Notes under the pieces: generated by a model
Told to the model about the DNA's origin: nothing
Databases searched by the model: none
Seen by the model: the letters and a program-made list of their open reading frames with translations, nothing else
Shown: one piece after another, positions 7,523 through 16,824 of the stretch
Layout: each line of letters starts with the position of its first letter
Position numbering within the stretch: the first letter of the stretch is position 1
Program-made: the position numbers and the translations under genes
Source of the DNA: JACJVV01 sp964581515
GTDB lineage: Archaea > Nanobdellota > Nanobdellia > Woesearchaeales > JACJVV01
Assembly: GCA_964581515.1 (NCBI GenBank)
Contig: CAZOOV010000009.1
Location: 53,770-117,769, forward strand
Direction of reading: 5' to 3'
Length of the DNA stretch: 64,000 bases

Positions 7523-8125
7523 ATGACAAAATGGAATAATCTTGGTATAACAGGGAATGAATTCAAGATATATGAGACTCTGTTGAGAAACGGAGCGTCT
7601 ACTGTCTCTTCTATTTCAGATAGATCTGGTCTTGATCAAAGAAGCGTCTATGATTATATTGAGAGGCTTATCAACAAAGGCCTTGTCGGTCAGATAATCC
7701 ATAATAATAAGAGGATGTTTCTTGGTTTGAATCCTGAGATGATGTCTTTTTTGATAGATGAGGAGAAAGCAGAAGTTGAAAGTGAGTTTGATATGTTTGA
7801 AAAAGCTGCAAAGATAGAAGAGCACGGGATTCAGATGCATGTTATCTCATGCAAATCTGATCTTATCAGGATGATAAAATCAGTAGAAGGGGCTGATGAA
7901 GTTTTTATTGGGGAAGATTGTAAAGATATAATAAAAAATCCTAGTTTCGTATTTTTTCTTGATAATAATAAGCCTAAAATAAATTGGTTGAAGAAAGTGA
8001 CTAAGGCTGCTGTCATAGTGATATTCTCAAAAGACATGTTCTTAATTTATTCTGTTCCTGAGGAAAAAGGTTTTTTTGTGAAAGATTGTGATTTTGCAAA
8101 CAATATGAGGGTGTATCTAAAATGA
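7523..8125 (+). CDS. TrmB-like winged-helix transcription regulator (first of pair)
   Basis: The 200-residue protein opens with a winged helix: GITGNEFKIYETLLRNG, then STVSSISDRSGLDQRSVYDY as turn and recognition helix, then IERLINKGLVGQI as wing. This is the TrmB/MarR-like arrangement common in archaea. The C-terminal half (HVISCKSDLIRMIKSVEGADEV onward) is alpha/beta, probably a ligand or dimer domain, and ends with no membrane segment. ATG 7523 was chosen because the longer reading begins at a TTG inside the promoter, and the TATA spacing fits 7523. It overlaps the next HTH gene by four bases (ATGA), so the two regulators are translationally coupled and may heterodimerise. Confidence 0.78.
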   Translation: MTKWNNLGITGNEFKIYETLLRNGASTVSSISDRSGLDQRSVYDYIERLINKGLVGQIIHNNKRMFLGLNPEMMSFLIDEEKAEVESEFDMFEKAAKIEEHGIQMHVISCKSDLIRMIKSVEGADEVFIGEDCKDIIKNPSFVFFLDNNKPKINWLKKVTKAAVIVIFSKDMFLIYSVPEEKGFFVKDCDFANNMRVYLK

Positions 8126-8799
8126 GCATACTTAATGATTCACAAAGAAAAGTATTTGAGGCTACTCTTAAGATAGGCAAGAGTACAATCGGCAAGATTG
8201 CTCAAAAGACAGGTATGCATAGGCAGAGTGTTAAGATAATACTTGTGTCGCTTCAGGAAAAAGGATTCGTAAGCAAGAGTAGTGAAGGCAATAAGATATT
8301 CTTTTCATCAAATGATCTTAATGATATAAAAAAGAAATTTCTTAGCCAGCTAGAATGCATGAAAAAACAGGTTCCTGCACTTAAGGCAGAGTATGAGGAT
8401 ACAAAAGACAGCCAGATAATAAATGCAGTTTCCGGCGTAAAAGGACTTAGGAGCGCCCTTATGGATGAGATAATAAAAGGAAAAGAAATCTGTGCATTTC
8501 ACTTGTCTTGTCTGAGCGAAGAGTTCAGTGAAGAGTTTGAGGCTAATGATAAAAGAAGAGTAATACATAAGATTCCTTTGAGAGTTTTGACAAATCATAA
8601 GTCCAATCAGAAGTCTTCTAAAAATCTATTGTATAAGCAGAAAGGATGGAGCGTACAGAGCAAGATTGATCTTTTTGTATACGCAAACAAGCTTACGATA
8701 TTTTATAGCGATACTGAGACAAAGATATTTACGATGAAGATAAATGAGATAACAACTTTGTTTAAAGATATCTTTGAGAAGAAGTGGAAGGCATGTTGA
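8122..8799 (+). CDS. TrmB-like winged-helix transcription regulator (second of pair)
   Basis: This 225-residue protein resembles its upstream partner in layout. The N-terminal winged helix reads FEATLKIGKSTIGKIAQKTG, then MHRQSVKIILVSLQEKGFVSK. The C-terminal alpha/beta domain contains SGVKGLRSALMDEIIKGKEI, the stretch that in TrmB-like proteins follows the linker. The start ATG overlaps the previous stop. The likely target is the inverted repeat at 7467-7486. The controlled function is not evident, because the next gene (8854) has its own upstream AT-rich promoter. Confidence 0.77.
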   Translation: MSILNDSQRKVFEATLKIGKSTIGKIAQKTGMHRQSVKIILVSLQEKGFVSKSSEGNKIFFSSNDLNDIKKKFLSQLECMKKQVPALKAEYEDTKDSQIINAVSGVKGLRSALMDEIIKGKEICAFHLSCLSEEFSEEFEANDKRRVIHKIPLRVLTNHKSNQKSSKNLLYKQKGWSVQSKIDLFVYANKLTIFYSDTETKIFTMKINEITTLFKDIFEKKWKAC

Positions 8800-8853
8800 G
8801 AATTATATTATATAAGAATAATAATTATAAATAATAAGTTCTATTACGGTATT

Positions 8854-9276
8854 ATGGGAATGTATAATACGATTGAAGCAAAACTTGAATGTCCTGTTAA
8901 TGGTGCGATTCAAGATATTGAGATACAGGTAAGATGGGGTGGGGGAGTGCTTGAGCATTTTAAGATAGGTGATGATATTAATTTTGCAAAAAATATGAAG
9001 AGTTTATGGATCAAGGATAGTTATGTTTGTGATTCTTGTCAAGATCTGATGGATGAGAGATATTCTGGTTGGCGGGAAACTTATGACGATGGTGTACATT
9101 CTTATCCTGCTGAGGAAAACTGCCCCAATGGCAAACCCGATATTGATGAATATTCTCATAGTGTCTATGTTAATATTCAGAAGGGAATATTGATGGATAT
9201 AATTTCTGAAGCAGAATTCAAAAAGAGAGAGTTGAGTGAATTCTTAGAAGGTGATGAGATTAGTGGATTTTATTGA
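8854..9276 (+). CDS. Unknown 140-residue protein starting MGMYNTI, with one CxxC
   Basis: I do not recognise a named family. The protein begins MGMYNTIEAKLECPVNGAIQ, a style of opening found in small phage- and plasmid-linked proteins (MGMYDTI...). It has one metal-type CDSC at about residue 60, with further cysteines at about 13 and 91. It contains an acidic tail and no membrane segment. The upstream AT-rich sequence (TATAAATAATAAG) can act as promoter. The cysteines suggest a small zinc-stabilised fold. The function is unknown. Confidence 0.7.
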   Translation: MGMYNTIEAKLECPVNGAIQDIEIQVRWGGGVLEHFKIGDDINFAKNMKSLWIKDSYVCDSCQDLMDERYSGWRETYDDGVHSYPAEENCPNGKPDIDEYSHSVYVNIQKGILMDIISEAEFKKRELSEFLEGDEISGFY

Positions 9277-9331
9277 TTCTTAATGTTATTTTTAGATCTT
9301 TTTATTTTTGTTTTTTATTATTCTTATCTTT

Positions 9332-10570
9332 TTATTTTTCTTCCTGTACTTTTTTTGGAAGTCCTGCTTCTTCAAGATATTGTTTGTAACTCTTTACAAG
9401 TCCTTCTTGATCGAGGTGATTTCTGATTTCACCGACAAGTTGAGTGTTTGAATAAAGTGCATCACATATATCACATCCTGATCTCATCTCAATCTTGAAA
9501 TCATCTATTTTGTTTGCCAGATGATACATGAATCTGAGCCCTCCTAACTTATCTGCGAGATATACTGGGTCATTACTGATCTTCTCTTTGATTGACTTAA
9601 GGCTTTCTTCCATGATATTTCCTTGGTATCTTCCTTCTTTCACACACATTCCTGATAATCCAAAAGCAACATCACCTTTATGGTTGATGTATAATGTGGT
9701 ATACATATCTGGTGAGAATCCGAGGTGCTCTATGCTTGATGTCTTTATCGGGAAAATATCATCCATCTGTGGAAATGATCTTGCTCTTCCTTTTGGTGCT
9801 GCAAAGGGATGGTTGGTCATGAAGCTAAGTCCATCTCCAAAATCGAATCTGATATTCAAAAGATCTCCTTTGCCTGGTTCTTCTGATTTTACTTCTGGCA
9901 GTCCTTTATCCTGGAATGCAGAGTATAATGCACTGTAGACATAGTTTATTGAATCACCATCTATCTCTAACCCGTCAGTTCCTAGTACTGTGAACCTTAA
10001 ATGTTCAGATAGATTGACTTCAGGGAATGCTCTTCTCATTGCTAAGGCTGCCCTGAAATAATTCTTATGATGTACATCATATCCTTCTCCAAGACTTATA
10101 GCAAGAAGCTTGCCATTTTCTCCAAAATCAAATCCATTATCTCTTAAGAATCTAAACCATCTGTCTGCATTACCAAGTGTTTTTGCAAAGACTGCGTTTG
10201 TCTGTATGGATATGGGAAAATCTGTTGTAGATGCTGAAAATTCAGATATTAATCTCATGACTTCTTTATTATCATGCCTTAATGGTTCTCCATCTCCAAG
10301 ACTTAGTCCAATTAATCCTGCTTCTGGTATCTCTTCAAGAACTTTGCTGACTATCTTTGGTTTTGCTTTTCCTTTTCTGTCTGGGCCGTAATCCCCATAA
10401 CAATGATTGCATTTTCTATTGCAGTAAGGTCCCATCTGAAGCCCTACATTGAGTATCCAATCAAATCCAAGCTGTGCTTCTATATATTGATCTGTAGCAA
10501 ATATATCTATGTTTTTATCTGACTTTAGAATAGTATCTATTGCTGTTTCTGAGTCTATATTTATCTTCAT
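9332..10570 (-). CDS. Radical SAM protein
   Basis: The 412-residue protein has the radical-SAM cluster CNRKCNHCY (Cys50, 54, 57), which holds a 4Fe-4S cluster and S-adenosylmethionine. LIGLSLGDGEPLRH corresponds to the GGEP motif. LAISLGEGYDVHHKN and FTVLGTDGL are later barrel strands. Near the C-terminus GCDICDALYSN adds a Cys pair, like the end of a SPASM or twitch auxiliary-cluster domain, though only two cysteines are clear. Such enzymes modify peptides, nucleic acids or small molecules. It sits just upstream of, and divergent from, the operon at 10673-17823, which holds a second radical SAM enzyme. Shared substrates are possible but unproven. Confidence 0.85.
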   Translation of the reverse strand: MKINIDSETAIDTILKSDKNIDIFATDQYIEAQLGFDWILNVGLQMGPYCNRKCNHCYGDYGPDRKGKAKPKIVSKVLEEIPEAGLIGLSLGDGEPLRHDNKEVMRLISEFSASTTDFPISIQTNAVFAKTLGNADRWFRFLRDNGFDFGENGKLLAISLGEGYDVHHKNYFRAALAMRRAFPEVNLSEHLRFTVLGTDGLEIDGDSINYVYSALYSAFQDKGLPEVKSEEPGKGDLLNIRFDFGDGLSFMTNHPFAAPKGRARSFPQMDDIFPIKTSSIEHLGFSPDMYTTLYINHKGDVAFGLSGMCVKEGRYQGNIMEESLKSIKEKISNDPVYLADKLGGLRFMYHLANKIDDFKIEMRSGCDICDALYSNTQLVGEIRNHLDQEGLVKSYKQYLEEAGLPKKVQEEK

Positions 10571-10610
10571 CTTTAGTTATAGGTGGTGGTTGATTTATAA
10601 TGATTTTTAT

Positions 10611-10630
10611 TTACTACTTTTGAATAGTAA
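10611..10630. promoter_or_regulatory. Inverted repeat TTACTA-N8-TAGTAA, candidate RHH operator
   Basis: It lies between the divergent radical SAM gene and the RHH gene, 10-20 bases upstream of the TATA element at 10640-10652. The first gene of the operon encodes a ribbon-helix-helix protein. Confidence 0.45.
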
Positions 10631-10639
10631 TTGATGCAA

Positions 10640-10652
10640 ACCTTTATAAAGG
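10640..10652 (+). promoter_or_regulatory. Archaeal TATA element for the RHH-NadB operon
   Basis: ACCTTTATAAAGG is itself palindromic and centred 26 bases before the ATG at 10673, a leaderless arrangement. Confidence 0.55.
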
Positions 10653-10672
10653 AAGAGTAAACATTGCTACCT

Positions 10673-10852
10673 ATGAGACACAAGGTAAGTGTAAGCTTGG
10701 ATCAGGACCTCATTCTTAAGATAAATGAAGCTATGTCAAAGAACAGGATATTTAGAAGCAAGAGCCATGTGATAGAAGAGGCTTTGCATGATTATTTTGA
10801 TGATTCTTTTAACACTCCTATTAATGAGTCTATTAAGGGTGATCCAGAATGA
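10673..10852 (+). CDS. Ribbon-helix-helix DNA-binding protein
   Basis: The 59-residue protein MRHKVSVSLDQDLILKINEA and following residues form a textbook CopG/Arc-like RHH fold: one short strand (KVSVSL), then helix A (DLILKINEAMSK) and helix B starting SKSHVIEEALHDYF. Such proteins bind DNA as dimers through the strands. It heads the seven-gene operon and is likely its own repressor, acting at the inverted repeat 10611-10630. ATG 10673 was chosen over the upstream TTG because of the TATA spacing. Its stop overlaps the methyltransferase start by four bases. Confidence 0.85.
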   Translation: MRHKVSVSLDQDLILKINEAMSKNRIFRSKSHVIEEALHDYFDDSFNTPINESIKGDPE

Positions 10853-11793
10853 TGATTAAATTCACTGATGATCTTAGCAAACAAGAGATTCATGCACAAG
10901 GCAATGAACTTGCACAAGTAATGGGCAAGGATACAGATGATAATGGGAAGCGTGTGTACGAATGGCCTGATAGCATGATGCAACATGTTACTACATTTGA
11001 GAACCCTGTACTTGTTACTGATAATTATAAGATTGGTCAACTTGACCCTACTTTGAGAGATACTGTATTTGCATTATTTGCTTCACCTATGAAAGAAGTG
11101 AGATATCATAGGACTAATCTTAAATTTGATCAGGATCTTTATGAAGGTGTTTGGAGTCCTTCAATAGATACTTTACTTTTTTGTAGAGCTCTAAGAGCCA
11201 TGAGTATCAAAGGAGAATTAAGAGGGATAAAATCTGTAGCAGAAGTAGGTCCAGGTTCAGGATTCATATCAAAATTCATATTAGATCAAATTCCTGATCT
11301 TGAAGAAATGGTACTTGTCGATCTTAATCCTAAAGCTGGTGACTGTGTCCATGATAATATCAGAGACGGTCGAGTAAGGTTCATTGAAGGAGACGCTAAA
11401 GAAGTCTTATCTGGAAAAAAATACGATCTTATAGTCAGTAATCCACCATATATACCAAGACCTGGAAGTATAGATGATAATCCTTATGAAGGTGTTGGTC
11501 TACTTCGTTATTTAATCATGAATACCCCTCAGTTGACTACTGAAAGAGGATTTTCATTGATAAATTATTCTAGTATGGCTGATGGTATTGTAGACCAGGC
11601 AGTAAAAGAGAGTGGAGTTGAAATGAGGGTTGCGGATCAGATGACTGTACCTTTAAAAGTATACAATGTTTTGAACAAAAACAATGGTGAATGGTTGAAT
11701 TATCTTCTGGATAAGAAAGGACTCGTTCCTAATAAACATGAAGGATATGAATATTGGCATGATATTACAATTAAACAGGTAAAAAGGAAATGA
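10849..11793 (+). CDS. SAM-dependent methyltransferase, PrmC/HemK-like
   Basis: The 314-residue protein has motif I SVAEVGPGSGFISKFILDQI (about residues 123-142), the acidic ribose-binding strand end MVLVDLNPKA, and motif IV VSNPPYIP. NPPY is the hallmark of the PrmC/HemK and N6-adenine methyltransferases that methylate an amide or amino nitrogen. The N-terminal 115 residues are unlike PrmC's helical domain, so the substrate is probably not release factor. The gene overlaps both neighbours by four bases and lies in an operon with two proteins of unknown function, a B12 radical SAM protein and NadB. A small-molecule or peptide substrate is one possibility. Confidence 0.82.
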   Translation: MMIKFTDDLSKQEIHAQGNELAQVMGKDTDDNGKRVYEWPDSMMQHVTTFENPVLVTDNYKIGQLDPTLRDTVFALFASPMKEVRYHRTNLKFDQDLYEGVWSPSIDTLLFCRALRAMSIKGELRGIKSVAEVGPGSGFISKFILDQIPDLEEMVLVDLNPKAGDCVHDNIRDGRVRFIEGDAKEVLSGKKYDLIVSNPPYIPRPGSIDDNPYEGVGLLRYLIMNTPQLTTERGFSLINYSSMADGIVDQAVKESGVEMRVADQMTVPLKVYNVLNKNNGEWLNYLLDKKGLVPNKHEGYEYWHDITIKQVKRK

Positions 11794-13109
11794 GAAAAAT
11801 ATTCACAGATGAAAAAGTTGTAAGATATGTTGAAACAAGGCTTTTTGGCAAGAATGTAAAGCCTTTTGACATAAACCAGATAATTTTATATCAGGGGTTC
11901 TTGCCTTCAACTGTTCGGGAAAAACTTAATGAACCACATCTGGATATGATGCCTGAGCTTCTTGGTACTGATTTTTTCAAGATAGTTGAGCAAGACGCGC
12001 CACGAGAACCAATCTATGAGTCTGATGGTAATCTTGCGTTATCTGAATTTAGTTATTTTGAGAGGGCTAATAGATATATAAGGATGATAGAGGTATTTCT
12101 TGAGATCACACAGTTAGGTATTGATAATATCAGTTGGAGAAAAGAATACCCTCGTGGAAGGAAGAGGGTTGTACAACAGGAATACAGCAATTTCGCTTAT
12201 GATTTTGCAGTTGGTCTTTTTGTTCCTGATGATGAGAATGGAAGATATGATAGCAGACGTGTATTTAGATATTCTAATAATGAAATGGATGAGTTATTTG
12301 ATATGGGAGAGGATATTAAAGACATATCCGATATAATTATAGGTCCTCTTGAAGCTGTTGAAAAAGAAGCTGATAAAGTTATAATAAAAGGTAATAGTGA
12401 ATATCTGCCTTGTCAAATTGTTGAAGTAGATGGAAGAAGAGTACTTAATCTTGGTTATGTCTATGGTGGGCAGGCTGGACTGCTCCTTGACAAGATATTT
12501 GATGAGTATGATGGTCTTATGGAAGATGATGATAGGATCAAGAACATAGATGATATCTCTTATGATAATCTTTGGGTGACTGACAATGAAGGACGGAGAA
12601 GGATAAGAGTGCATGCACTTGCTAGACTCGGTGGTCTTCAGCCTTATATGAAAAGGGATGATCAATTGACTCCTGTTGGTGTTATTGATGAAGCTGATTT
12701 GTTGCTAGGCAATGATGCTGTAACATTATATGAGAACATACACGCAAAGCCTGAGACTGCAGTAATCAATCTTAATGTAGGTAGTGTCATTGATGAGACT
12801 TATGAAGGTCTTGAAATGGCACGCAGAATCATAGTGCCAAATGCAGAGCTTGCTTTTAGAGATGGCCATACAGAAAGTTATGGCGATGTCTTAGGTGGTT
12901 CTGTTGATCTTGAGATTGATAGCATGGTGGGTGCGATAAAAGCAGCAAGACGTAAATATGGAAATAATCTCGATATTCAATTTGGTTTTGTCGGTCATGT
13001 ATCTGATGTCCCTTTGAATGGCGATACACTCGATGTAGAGCTTGCAGATGATAGGGGAGAAAGGCAAGCAGCGAAGACTATAATTGATTATATAAGGAGG
13101 AATCATTAG
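11790..13109 (+). CDS. Unknown 439-residue protein in the NadB operon
   Basis: I do not recognise a family. The protein is soluble and acidic, with no signal or membrane segment. Visible landmarks are a basic patch EYPRGRKRVVQQEY (about 119-132), LNLGYVYGGQAGLLLDKIFDE... near residue 225, and a Gly/Asp-rich end LGGSVDLEIDSMVGAIKAAR. Long alternating hydrophobic stretches suggest an alpha/beta enzyme. The start overlaps the methyltransferase stop by four bases and the stop is one base from the next start, so it is tightly coupled to the operon. It could be the substrate protein or a catalytic partner of the radical SAM or methyltransferase enzymes, but nothing in the sequence decides this. Confidence 0.7.
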   Translation: MRKIFTDEKVVRYVETRLFGKNVKPFDINQIILYQGFLPSTVREKLNEPHLDMMPELLGTDFFKIVEQDAPREPIYESDGNLALSEFSYFERANRYIRMIEVFLEITQLGIDNISWRKEYPRGRKRVVQQEYSNFAYDFAVGLFVPDDENGRYDSRRVFRYSNNEMDELFDMGEDIKDISDIIIGPLEAVEKEADKVIIKGNSEYLPCQIVEVDGRRVLNLGYVYGGQAGLLLDKIFDEYDGLMEDDDRIKNIDDISYDNLWVTDNEGRRRIRVHALARLGGLQPYMKRDDQLTPVGVIDEADLLLGNDAVTLYENIHAKPETAVINLNVGSVIDETYEGLEMARRIIVPNAELAFRDGHTESYGDVLGGSVDLEIDSMVGAIKAARRKYGNNLDIQFGFVGHVSDVPLNGDTLDVELADDRGERQAAKTIIDYIRRNH

Positions 13110-13110
13110 A

Positions 13111-13719
13111 ATGTCGCTTCGAAATGTAATTGAGATGCATGAGAGTATGATGTCAAAGAAGATGTTAATAGCAATGTCTATGATAAATCCTATGGTGCTT
13201 ATGAATACAGTTGTTACTAAAGGGACTGACCTACTCATGGAGAGGATGCAAGTGAGTCTAGTTTTAGATGGAGCATATAACCCTAAAGATTATTTATCTG
13301 ATGATGACTTATGTAAAAGAGCATTAAGACTAACTCAGGATGTAGAATTATTTTATAGTCATTGCCCTCATAATAAAGATAAAGTAGCTGAGATAAAACA
13401 AGATTATTTAATGGGAAAATTGGAGTTTTATCGAAGATTAATAAATCAAGATGGTCTTGTTGAAACTTATGTTGATGCAGTCAGGCAGGAATTTGAAAAT
13501 GAACAGGATTACAGGGAAGTTACACAACCTATGCTTGATGCTGACAAGAGAGAATATGATCTGATGATGACAACATGTCCAATCACAATGGCATCAGCAG
13601 TAGGTGTGTTTGATGTCATAAAAGCCGTCAGAGAAATTGAGATAAAATATCTTTTTGAGGGAGAACCTATCGATGTAGGAGTGCCTTTGCTTGGTGAAGG
13701 GCCTGGCGGTGTAAAATGA
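13111..13719 (+). CDS. Unknown 202-residue helical protein in the NadB operon
   Basis: No family recognised. It is mostly helical, Met-rich at the N-terminus (MSLRNVIEMHESMMSKKMLI), with one mildly hydrophobic stretch at about residues 18-38 that is too polar at its ends to be a sure membrane span. The C-terminus is Gly-rich (GEGPGGVK), and its last codons overlap the start of the B12 radical SAM gene (ATGA). It could be a chaperone-like or docking subunit for the neighbouring enzymes. That idea rests only on gene order. Confidence 0.68.
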   Translation: MSLRNVIEMHESMMSKKMLIAMSMINPMVLMNTVVTKGTDLLMERMQVSLVLDGAYNPKDYLSDDDLCKRALRLTQDVELFYSHCPHNKDKVAEIKQDYLMGKLEFYRRLINQDGLVETYVDAVRQEFENEQDYREVTQPMLDADKREYDLMMTTCPITMASAVGVFDVIKAVREIEIKYLFEGEPIDVGVPLLGEGPGGVK

Positions 13720-15149
13720 AAAAAATAATTGGTTTATCATTTCCAGAGAATAGTGCAAATCTTGGACTTGAGCCATCTATACTTAATGTACTTCCTCCAG
13801 GAGATAATGTTGAGTATTCAGTAAAGAACAGGAAGTTTGATGATGCAGATGTTGATATGTATCTTTGTTCAGTATATATTGCAGGGATGGAAGAGTTTCG
13901 GGATTGGGCTATGGCTCATGATACAAGAAAAATTGTCGTCGGTGGTTATCATCCTACAATGTTTCCTGAGAAATTCCTTAATTTTGCAGATAAGATTGTA
14001 ATGGGTCCTTGTGATGATCTTGAAGCGACACTCTCACAAAAAGGAGTGCAGTTTGAGAGAAGCCATTATGATGGCGACCAGATTGGAAATGCAAGATTTG
14101 TTCCAGCAAGGGTACTTCAGACACTTGATCCAGTAGAAGGATGGGTTAGAGTACTTGGTGAGAAGATGAAAGGGGAGACTGAAAGTCCATCCTCACGAGC
14201 AGAAGTACTTAATGATAGGGTGCTTCCTGGTGTTCTTACTTTCAAGAATGTTCCAAGATTTGATCTTTATGATATCAGGAATAATCAACAAATAATACCT
14301 GCTAAGATGCCAGATGATTTAGCAACAAGTGTTAATACTTCATTTGGATGTCCATATCAATGTGATTTTTGTTGTACACCTGTCATGTTTGGTCCTAGTC
14401 TGATAAGTAAACCTGTTGAATTGCTTGAAAAAGAGATTGAAGAGATCAAGAGAAGACTTGACGAGGCAGGAGATGGTAAAGAAAGATTCCTTTTCATAAG
14501 AGATGAGAATTTTACGCTTCAAAAAGATTATAAAGATAAATTAGGGATTATTGCGCAAACTGGTGCTAAGATATATCTGTTTGCATCCGCAAATACGCTT
14601 CGTGATAAAGTTGCTGATGATCTTGCTGATAATAATGTATATATGGTATGTCTTGGCATGGAAGATCCAACCAAGAGTTATGCTAAGAACAATCATCTTG
14701 CAGAAGCGATAGGGCGACTCAAGGACAGAAGCATTAATACTTATCTTTCATTTATAGTAGATCCTTTGCAAGTCGTTGGTGCGGCAAAAGCAGCACATTT
14801 CTATGGGCTCTTGAATGAAAGATTCCAGGAGCTTAAACCAGAGATGGTCTGTGGCAATTTCCTTATGCCATTTCCAGGAACTCCTTTATGGGATGAGTTC
14901 TATCATTTAGTCTCAGAGAGTGATTTCAAGCATTATGATAGTAAGACTCCTTTCCTTGTGAAAAATGAGCTTGTAGCTGCAAAGATGAAATATTTCATGT
15001 TTGATGCACAATGGAAATATTACAATTCAAAGATGTATAACACTCAAGTAAGGGAATTTGAGACTGGGGATACACTTCATCAGAGATTTATTGAATTAAG
15101 AGATCATTTCGAAGAAATGTTTCAGGGAATAAAACATTTGAGACCTTGA
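13716..15149 (+). CDS. B12-binding-type radical SAM protein
   Basis: The 477-residue protein has an N-terminal Rossmann-like region of the cobalamin-binding type (VDMYLCSVYI, IVVGGYHPTMFPE at about 73-85), followed by the radical SAM cluster CPYQCDFCC (Cys212, 216, 219). The GGYHPT segment is typical of the B12-radical SAM family. The DxHxxG cobalamin-ligand histidine motif is not evident, so B12 binding may be base-off, weak or lost. Family members do methylations, ring contractions or methylthiolations on unreactive carbons. The operon also encodes a methyltransferase and NadB. It is one of two radical SAM genes within 6 kb. Confidence 0.83.
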   Translation: MKKIIGLSFPENSANLGLEPSILNVLPPGDNVEYSVKNRKFDDADVDMYLCSVYIAGMEEFRDWAMAHDTRKIVVGGYHPTMFPEKFLNFADKIVMGPCDDLEATLSQKGVQFERSHYDGDQIGNARFVPARVLQTLDPVEGWVRVLGEKMKGETESPSSRAEVLNDRVLPGVLTFKNVPRFDLYDIRNNQQIIPAKMPDDLATSVNTSFGCPYQCDFCCTPVMFGPSLISKPVELLEKEIEEIKRRLDEAGDGKERFLFIRDENFTLQKDYKDKLGIIAQTGAKIYLFASANTLRDKVADDLADNNVYMVCLGMEDPTKSYAKNNHLAEAIGRLKDRSINTYLSFIVDPLQVVGAAKAAHFYGLLNERFQELKPEMVCGNFLMPFPGTPLWDEFYHLVSESDFKHYDSKTPFLVKNELVAAKMKYFMFDAQWKYYNSKMYNTQVREFETGDTLHQRFIELRDHFEEMFQGIKHLRP

Positions 15150-15176
15150 TTGGTTTTTAATCATGGGGACTATAAG

Positions 15177-16823
15177 ATGAAAAAAGGTAAATACCATTCA
15201 ACTGATTTTCTTGTAGTCGGTGGAGGAGTCGCTGGCGGTCGTAGTGCAATTGAACTTGCACAGAGGGGTCGTGATGTCACTTTAGTCACAAAAGAAGGAC
15301 TTGATGATACTAATACTGCACTTGCTCAAGGAGGTATTGCAGTTGTTGAACCTGATCTTGTTGCTCAAGGGAGAGATTCATATGAATCACATGTTCAAAA
15401 TACTCATGATGCAGGAAAAGGTTTATGTCTTGATCATATTGTAAAACAAGTAGTCATGCGAGGATTTCCTGATGGAGTTAAATTCCTTGATGATATAGGT
15501 GTTGAATTCTCAAAGAAAGATGGTGATTTTGTCAGACATAAAGAAGGAGGGCATGATTATCATAGGATAAGATGTCAAAAAGATATAACAGGTAAAGCAA
15601 TCCAGGACGCTATAACTGATAAGATAAGAAGCTATCCTAATATAAGAGTACTTGAGAATCATTCTGCAATAAATCTTATCACTCATAATCGTTTTTCACC
15701 AGTTAAAATACCTCAGGATAGGTGCTACGGCGCTCACGTCCTAGATAGAGAGAAAGAGATTGTTGATACAATACAAGCTAAGAAAGTAATACTTGCTACT
15801 GGTGGTTCTGGAAGGGTTTTTCAGTATACAAGCAATCCTGCAGTCGCTACTGGGGATGGTATTGCTATGGCTTATAGGGCTGGCGCAAGGATAGGGAATA
15901 TGGAGTTCTTTCAATTTCATCCAACAGTCTTGTATGAACCTAATGCAGAGGATTCTGCAGAAAGAAGGTTTCTTTTGACAGAAGCACTTCGTGGAATGGG
16001 GGCAATACTTACTCTTGGTAAAGAATTAACTGAAGATTTTGTATTGGCTTATCATACTGATGGCAGTCATAGTACAAGAGATGTTGTTGCAAAAGCAATA
16101 GATAATGAAATGAAGAAGAATGGACTTAAACATGTCTGGTTAAATATAACTCCTGAAGTCACTGGAAAGAGTGCAGAGCATATTATTGAGAATTATACAA
16201 ATATCTATGAGAAATGCCTTTCAAAAGGGATGGATATAACAAAAGAAGCTGTACCAGTTGTTCCAGCAGCACATTATCAATGCGGTGGAATACTTGTCGA
16301 TGAATTTGGACTTACAGATATAGGGAATCTATATGCTGTTGGTGAAGTCTCATGTACAGGGCTTATGGGTGCAAATAGGCTTGCGTCAAATTCCTTGCTT
16401 GAAGGAGTATTATATGGTCTATGGGCTGTTAATCATGCAGAGGGCATGCTTCCTTATACAGAAGCTGTTAAAATACCTGAATGGGATTTTGGAAAAGTTT
16501 ACATGGATGTTGATCCTGCAACAAGGAATCAGTTCTGGGACATAACAAGATCAGTCATAACAAATCTTTGCGGTATTGTAAGGAATAAGGAGATGCTTAG
16601 TCTTGCAGTCAGTCAGATGAACGCATTAGCAAATGCAGCAGATGATATCTATAGAAATTATTATCCTACTCAAGAAATAATTGAACTTCGTAATATCACT
16701 ATTGTTGGAAAATTGATTGCAGAATCAGCTTATGCAAGGGAGGAGAGCAGAGGTTGTCATTTCAGGTCTGATTTTCCAGAGAACAGAGATGCTTATCTGA
16801 AACCTACAATCGTGAGGAAATAA
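15177..16823 (+). CDS. nadB: L-aspartate oxidase (NadB-like flavoprotein)
   Basis: The 548-residue protein has the FAD-binding start FLVVGGGVAGGRSAIELA, then TNTALAQGGIAVV, KEGGHDYHRIRC, the GGSGRVFQYTSNP strand, and GEVSCTGLMGANRLASNSLL. These are the hallmarks of the aspartate oxidase / succinate dehydrogenase flavoprotein family. The AQGG and ANRLASNSLLE segments favour NadB. NadB oxidises L-aspartate to iminoaspartate, which NadA normally condenses to quinolinate. No nadA or nadC is in this window, so the product may go elsewhere, or the partners lie outside. ATG 15177 was preferred over a TTG at 15150. The next gene begins one base after its stop. Confidence 0.88.
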   Translation: MKKGKYHSTDFLVVGGGVAGGRSAIELAQRGRDVTLVTKEGLDDTNTALAQGGIAVVEPDLVAQGRDSYESHVQNTHDAGKGLCLDHIVKQVVMRGFPDGVKFLDDIGVEFSKKDGDFVRHKEGGHDYHRIRCQKDITGKAIQDAITDKIRSYPNIRVLENHSAINLITHNRFSPVKIPQDRCYGAHVLDREKEIVDTIQAKKVILATGGSGRVFQYTSNPAVATGDGIAMAYRAGARIGNMEFFQFHPTVLYEPNAEDSAERRFLLTEALRGMGAILTLGKELTEDFVLAYHTDGSHSTRDVVAKAIDNEMKKNGLKHVWLNITPEVTGKSAEHIIENYTNIYEKCLSKGMDITKEAVPVVPAAHYQCGGILVDEFGLTDIGNLYAVGEVSCTGLMGANRLASNSLLEGVLYGLWAVNHAEGMLPYTEAVKIPEWDFGKVYMDVDPATRNQFWDITRSVITNLCGIVRNKEMLSLAVSQMNALANAADDIYRNYYPTQEIIELRNITIVGKLIAESAYAREESRGCHFRSDFPENRDAYLKPTIVRK

Positions 16824-16824
16824 A